Source of the DNA: Blautia argi
GTDB lineage: Bacteria; Bacillota; Clostridia; Lachnospirales; Lachnospiraceae
Direction of reading: 5' to 3'
Length of the DNA stretch: 64,000 nt
Assembly (NCBI RefSeq): GCF_003287895.1
Contig: NZ_CP030280.1
Coordinates: 3,108,501-3,172,500, forward strand
Both the position numbers and the translations under genes were made by a program. The notes under the pieces are model-generated. The model did not search any database, was not told the origin of the DNA, and saw only the letters and a program-made list of their open reading frames with translations. Position 1 is the stretch's first letter, and each line of letters starts with the position of its first letter. This document shows, piece by piece, positions 10,437 through 20,200 of the stretch.

Positions 10437-11915
10437 TTAGGAAAGTCTTCCGTAAAGTTTTGTCATATTGTACATTTTCTCCAGAATTTCTTCTGTAAGC
10501 TCCTCTGAACGAATTCTCCATTTCCAGTTTGTTCCCAAAGTAGAAGGCTTATTAATTCTTGCCTCTGCTCCAAGACATAAATAATCTTGAACAGGAATGA
10601 TTGCCAAATCTGCAACAGAGGCCATAGCAAGACGGATAAAATCCCACGGCATCTCCTCTTTTTCTGTATTCCGGTTATTCATATAACTCTGTGCAAATTC
10701 CTTATCTTCCGGCGACATTTCGTCCAGCCAGCCAAGCACTGTATTATTATCATGGGTTCCTGTATAAACCACACAATTTTTATTATAATTATGAGGCAGA
10801 TAATCGCTTTCTTCTCTGGAATCAAAGGCAAACTGTAGTACCTTCATTCCGGGATATCCTGTATCTCTTACCAGTTTCAGGACACTTTCCGTAAGATATC
10901 CCAAATCCTCTGCAATAATATTTACTTCTCCCAGGGCTTTTTTTACTGCATCAAACAGCTTAATACCCGGTCCCTTCTGCCATGCCCCGTACTCTGCTGT
11001 CTTATGACCATACGGAATCGCATAGTATTCATCAAATCCCCTGAAATGGTCTACCCGGACTACATCATAAAGTTTAAAGCAGTATCTGAGTCTTTGAATC
11101 CACCATGCAAAGTCAGTTTCCTCATGATACTCCCAGCGATACAGTGGATTCCCCCAAAGCTGTCCTGTGGCAGCAAAAGCGTCCGGCGGACAGCCTGCTA
11201 CTGCAAGAGGAATACACGCCTCATCAAACTGGAAAAGCTGAGGATTTGCCCAGGCATCAGCGCTATCAAAGGCGACATAAATAGGAATATCTCCGATAAT
11301 CTGAATTCCCAGCTCATTTGCATAGGCTTTCAGCTTTGTCCACTGTTTGATAAATTCATACTGCTGAAAACGCACAAACTGAATTTCCTCGGAAAGTTCT
11401 TCTCTCTTTGCATTCATCACTTCAGGATTTCTTCGCTTTAGTTCAGAATCCCATTCGCTCCAGCTTGCCCCGTCCTGACTGTTTTTCACAGCCATATATA
11501 AGCTATAATCTTCCAACCAGAAAGCATTTTCCTTTACAAACTCTTCGAAATCTGTATCTGGTACAAATCTGTGAAAGGCTTTCCGCAGGATATCAAATCT
11601 TCCGTAATAAATTTTTTCATAGTCCACATAAGAGGCATTATCTCCAAAATCACAGGCCTCACACTCTTCTTTTGTAAGAAGCCCTTCTTCTGTTAAGGTT
11701 TCTAAATCAATATAATAGGGATTTCCTGCATAGGTGGAAAACGACTGATATGGAGAATCTCCATACCCGGTAGGTCCCAATGGTAAAATCTGCCAGTATT
11801 TCTGTCCTCCCCTTTTTAACTGGTTTACAAATGTATAGGCTTCCTTCGAAAAGCTGCCAATTCCGTACTTTGACGGAAGGGCTGAAACAGGAAGCAATAT
11901 TCCGCTTGCTCTCAT
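10437..11915 (-). CDS. malQ: 4-alpha-glucanotransferase (amylomaltase)
   Basis: Transfers alpha-1,4-glucan segments between maltodextrins, releasing glucose (GH77). The start at 11915 (MRASGILLPVSALPSKYGIGSF) is chosen because AAAAGGAGAAGA lies directly upstream and the family begins at this point; upstream open sequence crosses the promoter and operator. The 492-residue length is typical. Conserved blocks are VRVDHFRGFDEYYAIP with the catalytic Asp near residue 295, IIAEDLG with the acid/base Glu near 340, and YTGTHDNNTVLGW near 395. It is the first gene of the malQ-lacI-glgP operon. Confidence 0.95.
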   Translation of the reverse strand: MRASGILLPVSALPSKYGIGSFSKEAYTFVNQLKRGGQKYWQILPLGPTGYGDSPYQSFSTYAGNPYYIDLETLTEEGLLTKEECEACDFGDNASYVDYEKIYYGRFDILRKAFHRFVPDTDFEEFVKENAFWLEDYSLYMAVKNSQDGASWSEWDSELKRRNPEVMNAKREELSEEIQFVRFQQYEFIKQWTKLKAYANELGIQIIGDIPIYVAFDSADAWANPQLFQFDEACIPLAVAGCPPDAFAATGQLWGNPLYRWEYHEETDFAWWIQRLRYCFKLYDVVRVDHFRGFDEYYAIPYGHKTAEYGAWQKGPGIKLFDAVKKALGEVNIIAEDLGYLTESVLKLVRDTGYPGMKVLQFAFDSREESDYLPHNYNKNCVVYTGTHDNNTVLGWLDEMSPEDKEFAQSYMNNRNTEKEEMPWDFIRLAMASVADLAIIPVQDYLCLGAEARINKPSTLGTNWKWRIRSEELTEEILEKMYNMTKLYGRLS

Positions 11916-12025
11916 AATCTTCTCCTTTTTATTCCTTTTATTCCCTACGGTTCCCGTACAACAAACAGCCAGTCCAATCCATGTATCAATTCTTTCTCTT
12001 CTTAGTTTACTGTACGGCTCTGAGA

Positions 12026-12104
12026 ATCGTTTCCGGTAACGATATCGGTAACGTTTCCAAAAAGCTTGTATATTTACATTACCACACATTCCTTGAAATT
12101 TCAA
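12026..12104 (-). promoter_or_regulatory. malQ promoter with LacI-type operator array
   Basis: Reading leftward, TTGAAA (12099-12104) and TAATGT (12076-12081) are 17 bp apart and suit a sigma-A promoter. Just downstream lie two imperfect palindromes with the central CG spacing of LacI-family sites: GGTAACGTTTCC (12047-12058) and ATCGTTTCCGGTAACGAT (12026-12043, 16 of 18 positions symmetric). They share the octamer CGGTAACG repeated 12 bp apart. Position downstream of the -10 suggests repression by roadblock. The rest of the 333-bp gap to the metallopeptidase gene is AT-rich and holds a rightward -10 like TATACT at 12211-12216. Confidence 0.6.
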
Positions 12105-12248
12105 TCTTGTAAATTTAGCTAAAATCTCCTCTATATATTTGTATATTTTTTTCTATAAGTTTTATAAATTTTAATACTCTTTTTCTTGCATATAAAAATT
12201 TTTAAGGTAGTATACTTATTATAGATTACATTACAGGAGATGAAAGAA

Positions 12249-12950
12249 ATGTTTATAGACTACTCTTATATCGTTTATGTACTTCCTGCCGTACTTTTTG
12301 CCATGTGGACCAGCGCTCATGTAAACAGCACGTTTCGCCGCTACTCCACACAGTACTCTATGCGAAATGTGACCGGCTATGATGCAGCCAGACGGGTGCT
12401 TGATGCCAATGGTCTGTACCATGTACGCATTGAACGGGTCAACGGAAGTCTGACTGACCATTATGATCCCAGAAGCAATGTGATACGCCTTTCAGACAGC
12501 GTATACTCCCAGACCTCTACAGCAGCCATTGGGGTCGCAGCCCACGAAGCCGGACATGCAATCCAATATGCACAGCATTATATACCCATTCGTCTTAGAA
12601 ATGCTATTATTCCCATTACCAATCTGGGGTCCAAGCTGGCTATGCCTCTTATTTTAATTGGTCTGCTTTTTGCCGGTACAGGCTCTTCTATGGGAATGCT
12701 GGCCTATGTGGGTGTCGCCTGCTTTGGTTTTTCCACGCTGTTCCAGCTTTTTACGCTTCCCACAGAGTTTGACGCCAGCCGCAGGGCCATACGGGCCATT
12801 GAAACCTGCGGAATCCTCAGTTCTGATGAAATTTATGGTTCCAAAAAGGTGCTTACAGCCGCAGCCTTAACCTATGTAGCGGCTCTGGCAGTTTCCCTCA
12901 TGCAGCTGCTTCGTCTTTTAAACATCGTAAACAGACGAAACAATAACTGA
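12249..12950 (+). CDS. Zinc metallopeptidase, YugP family
   Basis: A 233-residue membrane metallopeptidase. It has an N-terminal hydrophobic segment (about 4-22), the zinc motif HEAGH in the context GVAAHEAGHAIQYAQH near residues 96-111, two or three further hydrophobic segments at about 122-165 and 200-218, and a conserved FTLPTEFDASRRA block that supplies the third zinc ligand. The start at 12249 is preferred over the ATG at 12240 because AGGAG (12235-12239) then has normal spacing. The family is widespread in Firmicutes, with no established substrate. The retron begins 64 bp downstream on the same strand, and I infer no functional link. Confidence 0.88.
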   Translation: MFIDYSYIVYVLPAVLFAMWTSAHVNSTFRRYSTQYSMRNVTGYDAARRVLDANGLYHVRIERVNGSLTDHYDPRSNVIRLSDSVYSQTSTAAIGVAAHEAGHAIQYAQHYIPIRLRNAIIPITNLGSKLAMPLILIGLLFAGTGSSMGMLAYVGVACFGFSTLFQLFTLPTEFDASRRAIRAIETCGILSSDEIYGSKKVLTAAALTYVAALAVSLMQLLRLLNIVNRRNNN

Positions 12951-12976
12951 ATGTTTCTCTCACAAAGTTTTCTCGC

Positions 12977-13005
12977 TTTACTTTCTGATACTGCTGTGCT
13001 ACAGT
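12977..13005 (+). promoter_or_regulatory. Probable promoter of the retron RNA
   Basis: TTTACT (12977-12982) and TACAGT (13000-13005) are separated by 17 bp. The predicted transcription start, 7-9 bases after the -10, falls at about 13012-13014, exactly where the a1 repeat of the msr-msd RNA begins. That agreement is the main support. Confidence 0.55.
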
Positions 13006-13013
13006 AATTTTAT

Positions 13014-13202
13014 ACACAGCAGACAGCGAGGACAGATTTCTGTCAGAGAAGCGAGTCGCTTTTCTATTTTTTCAATAAAAGGAATGGCTTTGCCAGCCCT
13101 TCTTTGGCTTCGAGGTACATCTGCACATTTCATGTGCTTTGCCCGCCTGCGGCGCAGTACCTCTTCGCCAAATCCGGTATCACCATTTTGTGTCTGCTGT
13201 GT
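13014..13202 (+). ncRNA. Retron msr-msd non-coding RNA
   Basis: Template and primer RNA for msDNA synthesis. A perfect 12-bp inverted repeat, ACACAGCAGACA (13014-13025, a1) and TGTCTGCTGTGT (13191-13202, a2), closes the structure. Right after a1 comes AGCGAG, matching the segment that follows a1 in retron Ec86, which makes G13026 the likely branching guanosine. The msr part has two hairpins: GACAG-ATTT-CTGTC (13031-13044) and a 9-bp stem at 13045-13065. The msd part has an outer AATGG/CCATT pairing (13083-13087, 13183-13187). Inside it are TTTGGC/GCCAAA (13103-13108, 13167-13172) and GAGGTAC/GTACCTC (13112-13118, 13157-13163), topped by two small hairpins at 13123-13137 and 13144-13154. The RT gene starts 49 bp after a2. 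Confidence 0.85.
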
Positions 13203-13251
13203 TTTCAGCGAATTTATAAACATACAGCAATCAAAACACAGGAGATATCTT

Positions 13252-14226
13252 ATGAATTCTTCCCTCTGTAATTACTGCACAGAAAATCAAATACAGGATT
13301 TCCTTCTTTCTCTGCATCTGACCGGTACTTTAACCCATTCGCCTAAGGCAGAACTTGCGCTTTTATACGGGCTTGCCAATCACGCGGAAGAACATTACGA
13401 AAGAGTGCTTCTCCCAAAAAAGGACGGCAGCAAACGAATACTTCATGTACCGGATAGTGTGTTAAAACATGTACAAAAGCAAATATTGCGGCAGGTATTA
13501 ATGGAAATCCCTGTATCTTCCTATTCCTGTGCCTATCAAAAAGGAAGCTCCCTTTCCCAAAACGCAGCGCCACATAAAGGACAGAAGCTGTTGCTAAAGC
13601 TGGATATCCATGACTTTTTTGGCAGTATTTCCTATATCAGTGTCTACCAGCACGGGTTTCCCTGCGAACGGATACCAGACCCGGTCCGCACACTGCTGGC
13701 ACATCTGTGCTGTTATAAGGATATGCTTCCTCAGGGCGCACCTGCTTCCCCTTATCTTTCTAATCTTGTAATGAAACCTTTTGATGAATATATGGGAAAC
13801 TGGTGCAGGGAAAGAGAGATTGCTTATACAAGATACTGTGATGACCTCACTTTTTCCGGCGACTTTAATCCCAAAGAAGTGTACAGAAAAGCAAAAGGAT
13901 TTTTAAACCGTCTTGGTTTTGAAGTGAATTCCCGAAAGACCCATATAATTTCTCAGAAAAATCGTCAGGAGGTCACCGGGATTACTGTAAATGAAAAACT
14001 CCAGGTTCCGAAAAACTACCGCCGACAACTTCGACAGGAATGTTACTATATTCAAAAGTTTGGTCTGGAAAATCATTTAAAACAGACAGGCTGTCAGGAC
14101 AGCTCTGCTAAATATCTGCAGCGGCTTCTGGGAAAAATAGAATATGTTTTGCAGGTAAATCCTGAGGATATGGAATTTCAGGAGTTAAAGAAACGAATGA
14201 AAGTATATCGGAAAAATGACGAATAG
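13252..14226 (+). CDS. Retron-type reverse transcriptase
   Basis: Copies the msd part of the adjacent RNA into msDNA joined through a 2'-5' bond. The 324-residue length is normal for stand-alone retron RTs. Retron hallmarks are present: NAAPH at 104-108 (NAxxH, region X) and VTG at 241-243 (region Y). The polymerase motifs are LDIHDFFGSI at 117-126 with catalytic D118, QGAPASPYLSN at 161-171 and YCDDL at 195-199. The start at 13252 follows AGGAGA (13240-13245); the same frame is open back to 13084 but that stretch is the msd RNA. No fused effector domain is visible, and neither neighbour resembles a known retron effector. The gene is convergent with the giant surface protein gene. Confidence 0.93.
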   Translation: MNSSLCNYCTENQIQDFLLSLHLTGTLTHSPKAELALLYGLANHAEEHYERVLLPKKDGSKRILHVPDSVLKHVQKQILRQVLMEIPVSSYSCAYQKGSSLSQNAAPHKGQKLLLKLDIHDFFGSISYISVYQHGFPCERIPDPVRTLLAHLCCYKDMLPQGAPASPYLSNLVMKPFDEYMGNWCREREIAYTRYCDDLTFSGDFNPKEVYRKAKGFLNRLGFEVNSRKTHIISQKNRQEVTGITVNEKLQVPKNYRRQLRQECYYIQKFGLENHLKQTGCQDSSAKYLQRLLGKIEYVLQVNPEDMEFQELKKRMKVYRKNDE

Positions 14227-14258
14227 GAGAACTGCCTTAAACAGCATCAACGAAGCAA

Positions 14259-17200
14259 TTACTTTTTCTTTCTCCATACAAGCAAAACAATCAGTCCCAC
14301 CATGATAACTATGACCGCAATAGAACCATAGAATAATGGCTTATTCATGTAATACTGAATTACAATGTTCGATGTTACCAGAATCTTCATAACAACCGGC
14401 TGTGCCTTGTCATTTTCTTCTGTCTGACCAAGCTGGTTTCCTGCTGCATCTTCCGAAGTAATTTCAATATTCTGCCAACTGTTTGCACTGGAAACAGCAG
14501 TTTCAATCATACCGTTTAACTTCCTTAATTTCTCTGCATTGTATACTGTTTTCTCTCCATCTACGCTGATGATAACCTTTGCAAGCGCCAGATTATCTTT
14601 GGCATCAACAATCATATTCTTTTCGGCTGAGCGGTACTGTCCGCCGTCTTCAACACCGGATACCACAACGGTCGGCGCTGTCTTATCCACCGTAAACTCG
14701 ATTGGAAGATTTTTGTTATTTTTCTTCACACTGGTGTTGTTCATCGTATTGCTTGCACGGTCACGGGTGTTGAAGAGCACATTGTAATTGCCTTCCTCTG
14801 CAAAGTTCTCTGCATCAATCACATAGTGATTTTCCTTCCACTGTACATTACTTCCGGAGTTCTTCACTGTATAATCCTGATTTTCCTTCAAAGTTTCCAG
14901 CTCACCATCTCTGTTGACTGTGATTTTATTGGATTCAATGGTATCTACATTGTATTCCACAACGCCGAGATCCTGTTCTTTGCGGATATAGGTATAATCC
15001 TTTGTATCAAGCCAGCCGCCCTTATCTGCCCATGTATCATCGTCCAATATATAAACAGAACCGTAACGGTTTACAGAAAACATCACGGATTTTTCTGTTT
15101 CATTTCCTGCCCTGTCTACAGATTTTGCAGTGAGCTTGTAAAGGTCGTCCATTTTTTCCTCTCTTGCAAAATCATCCATTTTAATGCTCTGTCCGTTTTC
15201 AATCCCTCTGACTGCTTTGCCGATATCCACCTTGCCGTTATTGGCTCCGATTACGCTAATGGTAACATTTTGGGCATCATAGTTTACATCAGTTACTTTT
15301 ACTCCCGGTGCAACTACATCATTATTCGCAGATTTATCCTTAATATCCACAATCTCAACTTCCGGTTTTGTTAAGTCCACGGTAAAGCTGTCCGATGTGT
15401 AATCTGCCGCCTGATTGCCTGCCATATCTATGTAATCCACATCAAAGGTATAATCACCTTCTGCGGCATAGCGCACGGTTGCTGTATGCACATCTCCGCT
15501 GTCGGAAAAACCGCTGACAGAAGGTGCGGAAATTCCTCTGCCCTGCAGTGCAGCCGTTACTGCAGCGCGGACGTCTGCGGAATTAAAATTATGTTCCTGA
15601 ACTTTGATAATTGCTGTACGGACTTCCTTAAAGTAATTGCCGTTTCTTGCACTGTTATTGTCATAAGAAACTGTGATGACCGGAATGGTTTTATCAATGG
15701 TAAATTCGTCTGTCTGTCCATACTCCCCACTGTTACCTGCCAAATCTGTGCAGCCAAGGGTAAAGGTATAATCACCGTCTGCCGGGAAGGACACCTGACA
15801 GGTACTTGTAGCATGATCGGAAACACCAATGTTACTGCTGCTGCTCCAGCCGCTGATGTTTGCCTCTGTGCCGTCTGTGTTTGTGACATTGAATCTCACA
15901 TTGTCTTCATCAAAGTTTCTGTCTGTGACTGTGACCGTCGCGGTTCTGGTATCTTTGTAATATCTGCCGTTGGAAGGATTGTTCAAATCCCAGGAAACAG
16001 AAATCGTCGGATTTGTCACGTCAATTTTCAGCTCTGTAATTTCGCTCTCTCCCTGATTGCCGGAGAAGTCCTGTGCAAATGCCTGTACCTTTACATCATT
16101 GCTGTTATATACGCTTGCCGGAACTGTAATGACCTGACGGAACGTTTTATTTCCCTGCGTCCTGTTTTTGCTGTTGTTCAAAAGCTCAATGGTTTCACTG
16201 GTATTGACATTACCTGCACCGCTTACGATATACCACACTTTTTCCAATCCTGAATAAGTATCTCCCACGGTAGGGTCTTCTACATCAATTTGCAGAGTTA
16301 CATCTTCATTAAAGATTCCATTCTGAGATGGACTCAGGTTTGTAATGGTAACAACCGGATCCGGTTTGGTGCTGTCCACAATCATACCGTCAGAGCTAAA
16401 GAACTCATAGTTTCCGGCATAATCTGTTACCTTTATGTATACAATAAACTGTTCGTCAGGACTTACAGAAAACCCTGCAAAACCCGGTCTGTCCTCAGAA
16501 GCAGATGACCAGCTGTTGTATGCTTCCAACTCATCTCTTGTCATCTGGTCATGTACTCTTGTATACTGCACCTGATGAATCGGTGAGGTATAATCAGAAC
16601 CTGTTGCTTCCACATCTACGGTTGATGGGCTGAAAAGTCCAAAGGTTATTTTTTCCAGCAGACTTTCCCAGAACCCAAACCCTTTGATTTCTGCCTTACC
16701 GGTTGGGTTAGTTTTATCTACTGTGAAATATCCCGGTCCGTAGGAAGCGGTATTTCCCGCAAGGTCTGTATAGGTGATGGCGTGCGTATAGTTTGCATCT
16801 GAAATAAAGTCATATGTATTTACATAAATATCTCCGTTTTGGCTCCATTCTTTCAGATTTTTATTCTCTGCTGCATAATCCGGTATGGATTCCTCTGCTC
16901 CTACTTTGTCTGCAGTCACTTTTACATCAATCGGAACCTCTTTATCATCAAGTGCAAAGTTGTGTTCTTTGATTTCCACTTTAACGCTTATCTGCCTGTG
17001 GCTGTAAAAACGTCCCACTTCGTTTTCTGTCACACTGATTGTACCATCCGCATTATAATAAGTTACATTTACTTTCGGGGCAGTCTTATCAATAACAAAG
17101 TAAGCGCTGTTATCCTGCTCATTTTCCCAGTCCCCTTTGTCCTTGCAATGAACATCAAAGTTGTACTTGTTGTCACCACTGAAACAGATTCTTATTTCTA

Positions 17201-20200
17201 TGGTTCTTCCTTCTGTATACTGCGATGCATCCTGTCCTTCCTGAAAATCGGTTACAGACTCCACGGTAATTCCTTCAATATTTTTCAGTGAAGACACCGT
17301 ATACTTTGAAGCCTTCTGTTCTCCCTCTCGTTTCAGGTCAAACCACAGTTCTTCCACGTTATTGATATCTGCATTTCTTTCTTCTACAGTTACAATAGCT
17401 GTCCGGTTTTCCTTATAATAAGGCGCATAGTGTTCGGTTGCTTTCGTTTCATATCTCACAGATACCTTCGGTTTTGTAATATCAATTTTTAACTGCTTAA
17501 ATGCCTGAAATTCATTATCGGAATTATCTACTGCTGTAACACGCACCCAGATATCATTGGAATTTAATTCCTTTTGAATCGTAATATTTCTTTGGAAAAT
17601 TTCATTTTGAAGCTCCTCTAAAGTATAGATCTTCCCTTCCGCTGCATCATACAAAGGAACGTGTTCTGCCTTGTCCAGATTCTTTTCTCCTATAGCTACC
17701 TGATAATAAACCCTCTTTAATCCCGAAACCATTTTGTCTGCTGGCTGATGATTATCTGTAATAGACATATGCAGTTTTACATCATCATTGTATACATCTC
17801 TGTAAACCTGTCCGCCCTCATAGTCCAAATCCAATTCCACATATGGGTCGTTATTATCCAGAATAATTCCCAGTGAGGTGTAAATTTTGCTGTTTTTAAC
17901 ATTATCATAGGGTTTTACAAGCACTACATAATTGTTGGCAACAAAATCTTCACCCACATCTTTTCTGTCTATCGGAATCTCTGTCATATCAGCAGATGTT
18001 TCCATAGGCTTCCATGTATACTCTCCGCTGTCCTTCAAGCTTTCCATATACTGTAACAGTTTACTTTTAGACATTTCCTCCTCTGTAGGATTATCCACAT
18101 CATAGACGCCATCTGTATCATTTACCATGTCTTCCTTCAAGGGCAGAACCATATAAGTCCATTCTTTAAGTCCTGACGTTTCTGTTTCTGTTACCTGAAC
18201 ATTTACTTTATACTTTGTCTTACCAAATAAGCCGAAGGATATCGTTTTTACAAAATCTCCCAAAGAAGTATTTGTACCCTCTGCATCACTGATACGAACT
18301 TTCGGAATTGTATTATCCAGAGAAACCCGATAATCAAATTCCTGAGAAAGAGCCCCGGCTTTATTTTTGAGTTGTAATGCCAGAGCTACTTCCTCTGACC
18401 CAACAACATCTTTACGGTTAAATTCATATCCTTTGCCTGTTAAGGAAACAGCCGGAGAAATCTCCTGTTCGCCTATCTTTTTCAACAATACTTCGTCGTA
18501 CAGTTTTTTCTCGTTTGCAGTTAATTTTAACCTGCCTTTATCCGCCTTTACCCAAAGCTTATTTTCATTCTCAAAATACATCGTCGGGTTATCCGGTGTG
18601 TTTTGTAAATTAAGATACTCTGTAAGCTCACTGATTTTTTCCGGTACAATTGTCAAATCACCTGCCGTAATCCTAAATTCATAATTATCTTTATTTTTAA
18701 TACCGGTATGATCTTCCTGATTATATTCTATGTTTTCAGTATCAACAGATAATACTCCCGGATATTTTCCCGGATTTGCTACGTTTCCACCCTCCTGCTG
18801 CTCGATTAATGCACGCTCACTTGACGGGTCTTTATATCCTTTCTGAATGACACCGCTGATTCCCTCTCCGGTACCCAGAGCTACCGCCAACCAGTCTGCA
18901 GGTGTAAACACATAGTCCGCAGTATTACCAATACCATTCTTGTATGCATGTCCAAAAGACCTTGTTGCATCACTGACTTTTATATCTACAGGTCTTTTGT
19001 TTACAATCACATTTGCCGATACCGTAATTTCCTGATTTGCCAAAACATAGTTTCCATCAGTATTGTTTTTAAGACTGAGCTGATTCTGGTTAAAGGTTAT
19101 CTCTGTTTCGGTTCCAGGTGTTACATTTCCGGAAAAACCGTCTGATAAACTTCCATTGATCTTTCCCACAGCATCTAAATCTACATTTACTGTATCTCCG
19201 AGTTTCACTCCGTCTTTAAATTTCATACGATTTAGTACAATAACATCGTTTGTATCTGCCTTTGCAAAAACCTTCTTATTGTCATCATAGATTTTAGAAT
19301 AAGTCATATAAGTCTTTTCCTTCGCCTCATCAATAACAAGCTCTTTAGGTTCTACCTTGATATATAAATACGGATATATTCTTTCTTCTCCTGCTGTTCT
19401 CTTAAATACTTCCTCACATGTCCCAGCCTTTTGTGCAGTGATAAGAAATTCTGTGTATCCCTTTTTTTCAGATGTGTCCTGTTTTACAATGTTGACATTG
19501 GCAAGGTCTTTTGAAAACAACTCATTCACTGTTTCATTCTCTTCAGAAATCCAAATCTTCTTTTCATCACCATACGTAAGTGTCAATGGATTCTTTTCAT
19601 CAGAAACAATTGTTTTTCCTCTTTCATCTTCATATTCTAATCCACTGATGGCATAATTATAATTCGTTGTTTTCTCTGCACTTGCAAAATAGTAACCAGG
19701 ATTTCCCTTATAAGTAACTGTTATCAGATATCCTCCGGAAAAATCAAAGTTTTTCTTCTGTAATTGCAGACGTGTTGTTCCATTATCAAGAGTTTCTGTA
19801 TAAATTTTTTCTTCTGCATCATCATTGACGCCCAACTGCTTGATTTTAAATTCTACTTCTCCACCGCCAGGTATTGATGTTCCGGCAAGCGCTGTTACTG
19901 TTACATCAATGTTTAATCTCTTTTTAAAAATACCCTCTTTATTTATCGTAATCTTTGTAATCTCTGTACCACATTCTTCAACAGTAACGCCAATTCCTGT
20001 CATAGGTACATCGCCATATACCGAGTGAACTGTCGCTGTAATCGTCGTTGTTCCTGCCCTTACACCTTTTACTGTTCCGTTTTTAACCTCTGCAATAGTC
20101 GCATCTGCAGACTGCCATTCCACAGACTGAATCTCACTCTCTGTCAAACCGCAGGTATATCCAGCCGGCATAGTTTCTCCTACTACGATATTACTGTTAT

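Noticed and set aside
13084..13251. Longer N-terminus for the reverse transcriptase (380 residues)
   Set aside because: The stretch is the msd RNA and a2 repeat, has no ribosome site at 13084, and family length fits the start at 13252, which has AGGAGA upstream.
13014..14226. Group II intron or diversity-generating retroelement
   Set aside because: No maturase or HNH domain, no domain V-like RNA and no template/variable repeat pair. The NAxxH and VTG motifs and the a1/a2 repeat fit a retron.
15486..16253. 255-codon rightward frame opposite the giant surface protein
   Set aside because: Cys/Ile/Val-rich composition with no recognisable domain arises from repeats read in antisense. The leftward frame is continuous for 2219 codons.
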